A DNA stretch of 34,186 nt from Myxococcus sp. CA023 (GTDB taxonomy: Bacteria; Myxococcota; Myxococcia; Myxococcales; Myxococcaceae). Location: assembly GCF_010998615.1 (NCBI RefSeq), contig NZ_JAAEAH010000098.1, forward strand, positions 1 through 34,186. The letters run 5' to 3'. The first letter of the stretch is position 1. Each line of letters opens with the position of its first letter. Below the pieces are notes generated by a model. That model made no database searches. It was not told the origin of the DNA and saw only the letters and a program-made list of their open reading frames with translations. Both the position numbers and the translations under genes were made by a program. Shown one piece after another: positions 24,201 to 30,404 of this stretch.

Positions 24201-25003
24201 ACGGTGCGAGCCACATAGAGGCCCGGCTCCGTCACGTCCGCGTCGAAGGCCTGGACGTAGAGGTCGCCCTGGCCGGGCTCTCCCGTCAGGTCCATCCGCC
24301 CGTCGGGGGCGCGCACCGTGCGCACCGGCAGCGGACCGAAGGCGCCGGTGAAGGGGCCCGCCAGCGAACCATTCTGGCTCACGGGCGTGCTCTCGTCCCA
24401 GGCCAGCACGTGGAAGGGGGAGAAGGGCCCCACCAGCGAGACTTCGCTCACCCCGCCCAGTTGCCGCATCGCCGCGTCGCGGGCCTCCGCGTCGCCGCGC
24501 ACCACGGCCACCGACATCCGCGCGCCGCGCATCAGATAGGCGGCCTCGCCCGTCGCGCCCGCCGCCAGCGCTCGCTCCACGCCACTGAGGATGTCGTCGT
24601 CCAGCGCCCGCGACGTGCCCACCGAATCCAACACGTGGCGCGCCGCGACGGCCGCCAGCGGGTGCGTGGGCGCGCGCGCCACCAGCTCCAGTGACGCCGT
24701 CAGGGCGCGGTCGGGACGGCCCGCGCGGCGTGCCATCAGCGACTGACCGGCCAGCGCGTAGACATCTCCCGCATCGCGGGCAATGGCGTCATCGAAGCGC
24801 TGTTGCGCCAGCGAGGCGTCACCCGCGACGAGCAGGGCATGGAAGCCCGCGAACGCGAGCGTGCGGGCCTGTTGGGTGCCCTTCTGCGCCTGCTCCGCGG
24901 CGGTTTCGAGGACGCGCGGTGTCGCCGTGGAAGTGGAACGGTGGCAGCCCGTGAGGGCCGTGACGAGTGCGAGCGCGGCGAAGCCGAGTCGAATGGTGCG
25001 CAT
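21224..25003 (-). CDS. Large TPR lipoprotein with DUF3857 and inactive-looking transglutaminase domain
   Basis: The 1259-residue protein has a lipoprotein signal (Cys20 in VTALTGC). TPR-type helical repeats occur at about residues 40-120 and again at 420-690, for example LANTLANLYVSKRRFDDATAVL. A beta-rich segment near 190-330 includes GKHRFVVRQL. DUF3857 follows from about 690 (VYPDGSIVNRIHTVQKAL, GKDTVSLPGVAVGDYVEVEY), then a transglutaminase-like core near 920-1010 and a C-terminal beta domain. In the core, the place where family members have GDC reads RGSRLT with no Cys, and the usual His before the last strand is Ala (PYAALRV). The Asp of WVDTS and the PFGELP turn are kept, so catalysis looks lost. 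No SD is seen before the ATG at 25003. It lies 85 nt downstream of the kinase gene. Confidence 0.88.
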   Translation of the reverse strand: MRTIRLGFAALALVTALTGCHRSTSTATPRVLETAAEQAQKGTQQARTLAFAGFHALLVAGDASLAQQRFDDAIARDAGDVYALAGQSLMARRAGRPDRALTASLELVARAPTHPLAAVAARHVLDSVGTSRALDDDILSGVERALAAGATGEAAYLMRGARMSVAVVRGDAEARDAAMRQLGGVSEVSLVGPFSPFHVLAWDESTPVSQNGSLAGPFTGAFGPLPVRTVRAPDGRMDLTGEPGQGDLYVQAFDADVTEPGLYVARTVSGTSHQVLMDGAPLMERRAWERATSTVTARAVQLPAGKHRFVVRQLKGGTSGLLTFALLRVDGRPSGVRFSTATGAAPRAWGSKAEFSDETPGVFPTTEGLKTALHEEAGELLAVVLAVRDGLQRDADGARRLMASVDANTPALLWLRAEVASADRTVPSKVARGRATRDLESVLAKDPGNVAALLLRAELFLDEGQPTSAMDMLKTAAEVAQPAGHPVFMLRARAALALEVEALAEESLTAALEAQPGLCEALTLQYSLARRRDAAERSDTLAASLNGCPGTVVRQAEHARTRGDMETATKLYSELQSRDPSSISLANTLANLYVSKRRFDDATAVLQKLATVWPRNAELVKRMADVREYAGQPAEALKLREKALAMAGDDLTLRRTEERAKTGRELLQAYAVDGREAIRAYEAEPVSGGSAAAFVLDAAAVRVYPDGSIVNRIHTVQKALEQSGVQEIAEVNVPRGAQVLALRTLKADGRVLEPENIEGKDTVSLPGVAVGDYVEVEYLLAEPPRGPAQPGFTASAFYFQIANQPNAWVTYTVVAPKGVGMKVDAHGMKVPEPKVDGDLEVFHFETRRVPPFIPEPDAPPSANEYLPFVIVGAGDTGNESLVKLYGDAFQERWLRTAEVDAFARKAAEGKSGLDAVKALHAAVMQRFSGRDASLSQTAASTVAQDRGSRLTVMKAGLDALGIPSRVVAVRTFNTDPSAYTFPQDALLPYAALRVEVPGTEPVWVDTSVRYGPFGELPELAMGEREAWLLPEPGRPLQKVQTPPLKETPGKEVKLTLKLAEDGTLSGQGEETYSGFEAAQIAEAFNQLSAESRNQALQGAVARYFGGASLSSVKLENQEQVGAPFVLRYEFTVPRFGRMEGGQRMALGPLTFPAQLGRRFVQLSTRRTPLYIDTTEASRTQVTLSMPKGWKLADPQASLEANNAFGRFTRSEKQDGSTLSVTESLRVPRNRVMPGQYELFSGFTGDVDLIQTRELVLVKP

Positions 25004-25088
25004 AGGAGGAGCCAGGGATAGTGCAATCCCTCGGCCGTGGCCATATTCCCCTGCGCAGCAATGTCCGGGGCGCGTGCTGCCGGACGCT

Positions 25089-26927
25089 CTACCGCCGCTT
25101 GGGAGGGCTCTTCACGGGGGCCTTCGCGGGCTGCTTCTTCGGGGGAGGCGGCGGAGCAGGCCGCTTGGCGGGCACCGCGGCGACCACCGCCTTCGCCACC
25201 GGCACGTCGGGCACGGGCGCCGTCGTCCCCGGAGGCGGCGCGCGCCGCACGGTGTAGAGGAAGCCCTCCGCGCGGCAGGTGCCTTCGATGCAGCCGAAGG
25301 CGGGCACGGGCGCGTCCCCGAAGTGCTCCATCCAGCCCGGACCCAGGTTGAGCGGCTCGCCAATGGCCCGCTGGTCCTTGCCCTTGCCGACGTAGCCCTG
25401 CATGACACCGTCCGCGTCCACCCGCAGCTCCAGCGCGGCCTCGCCCTCCGGCGACGCCAGGCCCAGCATGGTGCCGCGGCGCTCGCCCAGGGCCCATTCG
25501 AGCCGCAGCGGCGCGCCCGCGCCGTCATGGATGAGCGCCACGTAGCGGCCCGTGCTGCCCTGCAGCAGCAGCGCGGCCGCGGGGGCCTGCAGCGACGGCC
25601 CGTAGAGCATGACGTAGGCGCGGCGCTTCCAGGTGTCCGGCGGCGCGTCCGCGCGCACGCGGGCGCTGAGCACGGCGATGTCGCCGTCCAGCCCCACCAC
25701 GTCCACGCGGGCACGGCCCACGCGCGACTGCGAGCGCTCCTCCACGGGCGGGAAGATGATGGCCTTCTCCTCCGCCTCCACCGGCCGTCCGGCGACCAGG
25801 AGCGACGGCGCGTCCGGGCCGGCACCCACCGACACCGTGCGCTTCTCGGAGCCTGTCTCCAGCCGGCCGGGCATGGACCGGGGCGATGGCGGACCCAGGT
25901 CCGCGTTCAGCGCGGCGCCGGGCTGCGGCGGCACGGCCTTCTCCCCGCTGCGCAGCCACTCCCGGCCCAGCACGGCCAGCGCCGCCACCACCAGCAGCAC
26001 GGCCGCGGCCTGCAGGGCCATGCGCACCACCTTGCGCACGCCCTGGCGGACGCGCTGGAGGTGCGTCAGCTTCACCGGCGCCAGGGACGGCAGGCTGCCC
26101 GGGACGAGCAGCTCCAGGTCCGCGATGAGCGTGGTGACGGAGGGGTAGCGGTCCTCCGGGTCCGGCTTGAGGCACCGCGTGACGATGGCGTCCAGCCGCG
26201 AGTCCAGCCCCGGCTTGCGCCGCGACGGCGGGTCGAAGGTGCCCAGCGGCACCTCCCCGGTGAGCCACTCGTAGAGGATGACGCCCAGCGAGAAGATGTC
26301 CGCGCGCGCGTCCGCGCTCTTCGCGTCCACGCGCTGCTCGGGCGCCATGTACGACAGCGTGCCCATGGACACGTGCGTGGACGTGAGCGCGTAGCGCGAG
26401 GAGGGACTGGCATCCTCCAGGAAGGACGCGAGCCCGAAGTCCGACACCTTGGCGATGCCGCCGGCCTGCTGGTCCAGCAGGATGTTCTCCGGCTTCAGGT
26501 CCCGGTGGATGACGCCGCGACCGTGCGCGTACTCGATGGCGCGGCAGATCTGCAGCATGCGCCGCAGGGCGCCCACGACGTCCAACTGCGGCTCGCGAAT
26601 CAGCTCCCGCAGCGACGGGCCGTCCACGAACTCCATCACCAGGTAGTACGTGGTGTCCGTCTTCCCCTTGTCGACGATGGAGACGATGTGGGGATGGCTC
26701 AGGGCCGCGAGCGCGGCGGCTTCCTTCTGGAAGCGCGCGATGAAGGACGGGTCCTTCGCCAGCTCGGGATTGAGGAGCTTCACCGCCACCGTGCGGCCTA
26801 GCGAGAGCTGGGTGGCCTTGTGGACCTCCCCCATGCCTCCGCTGCCGACAAGCTTGTCGAGGTGGTAGCCGCTGATGATGTCCGGCGAGCGCGGACGGCT
26901 GATCGCGGTGGGGTCGATTGAGGACAT
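25089..26927 (-). CDS. Transmembrane Ser/Thr protein kinase (Hanks type) with extracytoplasmic domain
   Basis: The 612-residue protein has an N-terminal kinase domain: GSGGMG at 28-33, Lys50 in VAVKLL, HRDLKPEN with catalytic Asp143, DFG at 163-165 and APE at 195-197, so all key residues are present. HRD with Arg142 suggests activation by phosphorylation of the activation loop, which holds several Ser/Thr. One membrane span (about residues 330-350, ALQAAAVLLVVAALAVLG) follows. The outside part has a beta-rich domain of about 160 residues (VDVVGLDGDIAVLSARVRA to GFLYTVRR) resembling a jelly-roll sensor fold, and a basic Pro/Ala/Lys tail. The chosen start is MSSIDPTAI at 26927; the frame extends upstream to 27014 but that part lacks kinase-like sequence. 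It probably senses an envelope or surface signal. Confidence 0.93.
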   Translation of the reverse strand: MSSIDPTAISRPRSPDIISGYHLDKLVGSGGMGEVHKATQLSLGRTVAVKLLNPELAKDPSFIARFQKEAAALAALSHPHIVSIVDKGKTDTTYYLVMEFVDGPSLRELIREPQLDVVGALRRMLQICRAIEYAHGRGVIHRDLKPENILLDQQAGGIAKVSDFGLASFLEDASPSSRYALTSTHVSMGTLSYMAPEQRVDAKSADARADIFSLGVILYEWLTGEVPLGTFDPPSRRKPGLDSRLDAIVTRCLKPDPEDRYPSVTTLIADLELLVPGSLPSLAPVKLTHLQRVRQGVRKVVRMALQAAAVLLVVAALAVLGREWLRSGEKAVPPQPGAALNADLGPPSPRSMPGRLETGSEKRTVSVGAGPDAPSLLVAGRPVEAEEKAIIFPPVEERSQSRVGRARVDVVGLDGDIAVLSARVRADAPPDTWKRRAYVMLYGPSLQAPAAALLLQGSTGRYVALIHDGAGAPLRLEWALGERRGTMLGLASPEGEAALELRVDADGVMQGYVGKGKDQRAIGEPLNLGPGWMEHFGDAPVPAFGCIEGTCRAEGFLYTVRRAPPPGTTAPVPDVPVAKAVVAAVPAKRPAPPPPPKKQPAKAPVKSPPKRR

Positions 26928-27042
26928 GGCGGTGAGCGAAGGGGCGGCCAGGGTAGCAGAAACCCGGCGTTGGAAATGTCCGCTCGTGCACGGGTCAGCA
27001 TTGCCCCCCGGCAAGCCGCCAGGCGCCCCGCCTGCCTGCCGT

Positions 27043-27633
27043 TCAGAGTCCGGACACCGGGGTGCGGCTCACCGCCTGGCGCAGGTTGTTTCGGACCTGG
27101 TCCAGGGAGGAGCGCATCTGCCCATGTCGGACGGACGCCGCCACCGCGCGCGCCAGGGACTTGAGCAGCGTCACTTCCTCCGGCTTCCAGGCGCGGGGAC
27201 GGCGGCAGTCCTCGAAGGCCACCATGCCCCACCACTGCTGCCGGGAGGGGTTGATGGGGCACAGGAGGATGGACTGCGTTCCCTGGCGCTCCAACAAGTC
27301 CTTCATCGTCGGGGGCGCGTCACGGGTGGGGCACGCCACCACCATGCCGGCCTCCAGCATGTCCACCCAGCCCGGCGCGAACTCGCGGAAGGAGAAGGCC
27401 CGCATCACCGGGTTGGCCAGCGGCGACGGCGTGGGCGGCTCCGCCCAGGCGTAGCGCATGTCCGTGATGAACCGGCCGTACGTGCCCTGCACGCGGTTTT
27501 CCAGGATGTACGCGCGGTCCACGCCCAGCGCGTGGCCCACCATGCGCAGCGCCTCCATGCCGGTGCTCGGGCCCAGGCCCTTCTCCAGCAGCAGCTTCGA
27601 GGCTTCCGACACCTTCGAGAAGGCTTCGATCAT
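27043..27633 (-). CDS. GAF-domain protein
   Basis: The 196-residue cytoplasmic protein has the shape of a single GAF domain. An opening helix, SEASKLLLEKGLG, leads to ALGVDRAYILENRVQG, a conserved early strand. Later come MVVACPTRDAPP, QSILLCPI, WWGMVAFEDCRRPRAWKPEEVTLL, and a final helix. That order matches GAF sensors that bind small molecules or partners. There is no output domain, so it would act through a partner. It precedes the kinase gene on the same strand (115 nt apart), so the kinase may be that partner; this is inference. A good promoter-like sequence lies 58 nt upstream of the ATG at 27633. Confidence 0.85.
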   Translation of the reverse strand: MIEAFSKVSEASKLLLEKGLGPSTGMEALRMVGHALGVDRAYILENRVQGTYGRFITDMRYAWAEPPTPSPLANPVMRAFSFREFAPGWVDMLEAGMVVACPTRDAPPTMKDLLERQGTQSILLCPINPSRQQWWGMVAFEDCRRPRAWKPEEVTLLKSLARAVAASVRHGQMRSSLDQVRNNLRQAVSRTPVSGL

Positions 27634-27690
27634 TGGTGCGCTCGTTTGAGTTCCGTCCCTATCCGGGACAGTCAGTGATTCTCTGAAGTC

Positions 27691-27721
27691 ATATTAAGCA
27701 GGATTCTTCTGTTTCTGTCAA
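27691..27721 (-). promoter_or_regulatory. Sigma-70-like promoter for the GAF gene
   Basis: Read on the minus strand, TTGACA (27716-27721) is a perfect -35. It is followed after 19 nt by TAATAT (27691-27696), a 4 of 6 match to the -10. The stretch is clearly more AT-rich than its surroundings. The predicted transcript starts about 50 nt before the GAF start; a small GTCCC/GGGAC hairpin (27655-27669) lies in that leader. The 19-nt spacer is one or two bases long. Confidence 0.55.
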
Positions 27722-27786
27722 ATCTCACGTTTACTGGACGGATTGACGGGTGTGCGAAAGTCCTGACCCGGATGGGTTTTCTCAGA

Positions 27787-27851
27787 CCTCGATAGGCGTT
27801 TCGAGAGGGCGTCTCAGAAATCGAGGCAAGACGGGTTTTTATAGACCCGTA
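27787..27851. repeat. Nested inverted repeats between the GAF promoter and the terminator
   Basis: CCTCGAT (27787-27793) pairs with ATCGAGG (27820-27826). Inside, TTCGAGA and TCTCAGAA can pair imperfectly. The motif TCTCAGA-N3-CGA occurs twice, near 27780 and 27812. A second dyad, ACGGGT (27831-27836) and ACCCGT (27845-27850), follows. Together they could be operators upstream of the GAF promoter or extra stems of the small gene's 3' end. No protein frame with support is present here. Confidence 0.4.
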
Positions 27852-27858
27852 AAAGCAA

Positions 27859-27890
27859 CGGGGGTACCTCCCTTGGAAGAGGTACCCCCG
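27859..27890 (-). terminator. Rho-independent terminator of the small secreted protein gene
   Basis: CGGGGGTACCTC (27859-27870) pairs perfectly with GAGGTACCCCCG (27879-27890), 12 bp with an 8-base loop. On the minus strand it is followed by TTGCTTTTA. It lies 29 nt past the stop of the 80-residue gene, with a minor GGCT/AGCC stem (27897-27908) in between. This is the best terminator of the window. Confidence 0.85.
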
Positions 27891-27919
27891 CGCACTGGCT
27901 ATAAAGCCGTAAATCTTGA

Positions 27920-28162
27920 TTACTTAGCGTCGGAAGCGGAGTTGGCCTTGGCGGCCTTCTTCGCCGGCTTCGTGGCCTTCTTGGCGGGCTTGGCCTCGGG
28001 GGCCGCCTCGGCCTTCGCCTCTTCAGCCAGGGGAGCCTCGGCGGCCTCGGGCTTGGCTTCGGCCGCTGCGGGCTTGGCTTCGGCAGCGGGCTCGGAGGGA
28101 GCCGGGGTATTGGCGAACGCGGTGGCGGCGGCGAGGAGAGCGGCGGCGAACACGGTCTTCAT
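27920..28162 (-). CDS. Small secreted Ala/Lys/Glu/Pro-rich protein
   Basis: The 80-residue product has a clean signal peptide, MKTVFAAALLAAATAFA, followed by a mature part of about 63 residues made almost only of Ala, Lys, Glu and Pro. First come acidic AxPAAEAKP-type units, then a basic end with KPAKKATKPAKKAAKA, like a histone H1 or AlgP-type tail. The composition predicts a disordered, charge-split peptide outside the inner membrane. The ATG at 28162 is preceded on its strand by GGAG with seven-base spacing, and a strong terminator follows, so the gene looks real and possibly well expressed as a single-gene transcript. Its function is unknown; envelope binding or DNA/polysaccharide binding are guesses. 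Confidence 0.75.
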   Translation of the reverse strand: MKTVFAAALLAAATAFANTPAPSEPAAEAKPAAAEAKPEAAEAPLAEEAKAEAAPEAKPAKKATKPAKKAAKANSASDAK

Positions 28163-28460
28163 GAACAGCTCCGTTGACGAACGACGACGCGAGATTGCGC
28201 CGTCCCAGCGAGCGAGGACATGAGCAGGCGGCGTGCCAGGAGCGTTGTCAGAGGGAGAGCAGGTATCTGGCGGGGTTGTCCGTGGGGAGAAACTCCGCAG
28301 TTGGAGCTCCGACAATGGGGGCGGGCTCCCCAGACGGGCAGTTGCTGCTTTGACGATGACGGAGCACTTGAGCAAGCTGCACGCGTCATCTGGTTGCAGG
28401 GTGTCGGCCCAGCACCTTCGCCGCGCATGTCGCGCGGTCATGGTGTGGGAGAGATGGTCC
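28163..28460. other. Divergent intergenic region, no gene seen
   Basis: This 298-base spacer separates two divergent genes and must carry both promoters, but I see no convincing -35/-10 pair. It holds a near-perfect palindrome GTTGGAGCTCCGAC (28300-28313), enclosed by TTGTC (28276-28280) and GACAA (28311-28315), and a short GGAG/CTCC stem before it. The plus-strand frame continues upstream of 28461 here, but it lacks a start with a ribosome-binding site and does not look like protein. Confidence 0.4.
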
Positions 28461-28928
28461 ATGCGGTTCCTCTGTTTCGCGACAGCGTTGGCCGTCCTGG
28501 GTACGGGTTGCGCGACGGGTATTCCGCTCGAGCGACTGGAGGCCCAGGTCCTCGAGGCGGACCGGTGGCGTCGCGAGTACGAGGCGGAGCGGGAGCGGGC
28601 CGAGTCGTTCGCACTGCGCATGGCCCAACTGGAGTCCGCGCTGGAGCAGGTGCGGCTGGAGCGCGCGGAAGCGGAGCATGCGCGCGCGGCGCTGTTGGAA
28701 GAGTTGGTGCGCACCGAGGCGGACCGGCACGCGCTGGAGGAGCACAACACCCAGCTGCTGGCGCTGGAGCGCGAGGTCAACGAGCTGAAGGAGCTGAAGG
28801 AGATGCACGAGGAGCTGTCGGACGTCTGGTACGAGTCCGCGCTGGAGCGTGCACGGCGGCGGTTGAACAATCCGCCCCAGCCGGCTGCCCCCCCGGCGGC
28901 CGGGAACGTTGCCCCGACGGTGCCCTGA
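28461..28928 (+). CDS. Coiled-coil lipoprotein
   Basis: The 155-residue product starts MRFLCFATALAVLGTGCATG, a lipoprotein signal with Cys17 as the modified residue. It continues as one long Glu/Arg/Leu-rich helix (about residues 22-135) with clear heptads, then a short Pro/Ala-rich tail. The ATG at 28461 follows GGGAGAG (28447-28453) with seven-base spacing; upstream starts would bury the signal peptide. The protein is probably anchored in a membrane and elongated in the periplasm. It stands 45 nt before the histidine kinase gene, so it may be co-transcribed and could be a partner of the sensor; that is inference. Confidence 0.8.
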   Translation: MRFLCFATALAVLGTGCATGIPLERLEAQVLEADRWRREYEAERERAESFALRMAQLESALEQVRLERAEAEHARAALLEELVRTEADRHALEEHNTQLLALEREVNELKELKEMHEELSDVWYESALERARRRLNNPPQPAAPPAAGNVAPTVP

Positions 28929-28973
28929 CGTCCCGTCGGACGCGCGGCGCTGGCCCCGTGATAGAGGAACGGC

Positions 28974-30404
28974 GTGGCGAGCTCCCGCATCCCCATCCGC
29001 GGCTACCGGGCCGGCTTCTTCTTCGTGGTCGTCCTGCTGTCCGCCGTCACCGCTTTCACGTTGTGGACGGAAGTCCGCACGGGCAGCCAGGTGGACGGGT
29101 TGGTGCAGGAGGCGCTGGAGCGGGCCGGCTCCATTGGCCGCATTCGTGTGGACGCGTTGTCGCTGGAGGCCGCCATCGAGGCGCATGTCCGCGCCACGGG
29201 TGACGCCGAGCGCCGCGCCGCGGACGCGGTGATGGAGCAGATCCTGGCGGACATCCGCGCCTCGTCGGAGGCGTACACCCGCAACCTCCCGCAGGGCGAG
29301 AAGGCGCTGTGGTACCGCTTCAACGCCGCGTGCCAGGGACTGGCGGACCAGGTGCGCGCGGCGGCCATCTTCTCGCAGCGCCGCGAGGCGGAGCGGGCCC
29401 GGCGCCACCTGGCCGAGCGCATCCGCCCGTTGGCGGCGGAGCTGGACGCGCTGGGCGGCGCGCTGGAGGAGGAGAACGCGGCCGAGGCACGCAGGCTGGT
29501 GAACCGGTTGGAGGACCTGCGCGTGCGCAACACCGCCCTGGGCGCGGGTGCCACGCTGCTGGCCATCCTCCTGTCGTCGCTGGTGGGCTGGCGCGTCACC
29601 TCGCTGCTCAAGCGCCAGGAGGCCATCATCCAGGGCCAGTTGGAGGAGCTGGGCCGGCACAACCAGGAGCTGGACGCCTTCACGCGGCGCGTGGCGCACG
29701 ACCTCATCTCGCCGCTGGCGCCGCTCAAGGGGTACCTGACGCTCATCCGCCGCACCGGCGCGGTGAATGACGCGGGCGCGCTGGAGATGCTGGCGCAGTG
29801 TGAGTCCAGCGCTGTGCGCATGGGCGAGCTCATCGAGGCGCTGCTGCGCTTCTGCCGCGCCGGTACGCGCGGCGAGAGTACGGTGGGTGAGCTGGACACG
29901 GCCGTCACCACCGTGTTGCTGGAGGTGGCGCAGACAGCGGCGGCGCAGGGCGTGGCGCTGGAGCGGGAGCTGGAGCCCGGCGTGGCGGTGGACTGCCCCG
30001 GACAGTTGTTGCAGGTGAGCGCGCGCAACCTGCTCACCAACGCGGTGAAGTACTCGGCGGGCCGGCCCGACCCCCGTGTGAAGGTGCGCGTGGCCACCGA
30101 GGACGGCATGGCCGTGCTGGAGGTCGTGGACAACGGCATCGGCATGGCGCCGGGCACCCAGGCCTCGCTGTTCCAGCCCTTCTTCCGCGCGCCTGAGGTG
30201 CGCGGGCTGCCGGGCCACGGACTGGGGCTGGTCACCACCAAGCGCGTGGTGGAGGCGCACGGCGGCACGCTGGTGGTGCGCTCGGAAGAAGGAATGGGAA
30301 CGCACGTGGTGGTGCGCTTCCCCCGCGTGGTGCGCCCGGCGGCGGGCACCAGCGGTTCTCAGACAACGACTGCTTCCGCCGGAATGCGCAAGGTCGGCAC
30401 ATGA
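28974..30404 (+). CDS. Membrane sensor histidine kinase
   Basis: The 476-residue protein has two membrane spans, about residues 14-31 and 189-206, which enclose a mostly helical sensor region of about 155 residues without a named fold. A short helical linker leads to the dimerisation domain: VAHDLISPLAPLKGYL with the phosphoaccepting His242. The ATPase domain follows with the N box NLLTNAVKYS (Asn356), DNGIGM (386-391) and the GHGLGL glycine motif (414-419). All catalytic elements are present. The start is a GTG with AGAGGA at 28963-28968. Its TGA overlaps the ATG of the response regulator (ATGA), so the two are translationally coupled and very likely a cognate pair. Confidence 0.94.
   Translation: MASSRIPIRGYRAGFFFVVVLLSAVTAFTLWTEVRTGSQVDGLVQEALERAGSIGRIRVDALSLEAAIEAHVRATGDAERRAADAVMEQILADIRASSEAYTRNLPQGEKALWYRFNAACQGLADQVRAAAIFSQRREAERARRHLAERIRPLAAELDALGGALEEENAAEARRLVNRLEDLRVRNTALGAGATLLAILLSSLVGWRVTSLLKRQEAIIQGQLEELGRHNQELDAFTRRVAHDLISPLAPLKGYLTLIRRTGAVNDAGALEMLAQCESSAVRMGELIEALLRFCRAGTRGESTVGELDTAVTTVLLEVAQTAAAQGVALERELEPGVAVDCPGQLLQVSARNLLTNAVKYSAGRPDPRVKVRVATEDGMAVLEVVDNGIGMAPGTQASLFQPFFRAPEVRGLPGHGLGLVTTKRVVEAHGGTLVVRSEEGMGTHVVVRFPRVVRPAAGTSGSQTTTASAGMRKVGT

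Noticed and set aside
21050..24694. Plus-strand frames of several hundred codons opposite the DUF3857 gene
   Set aside because: Composition (His/Arg/Gln-rich, no motif) and full overlap with a well-supported lipoprotein gene mark them as antisense shadows.
27750..28223. Plus-strand frame covering the small secreted protein gene
   Set aside because: It runs through the terminator stem and is an Ala/Ser-rich mirror of the minus-strand gene, with no ribosome-binding site.
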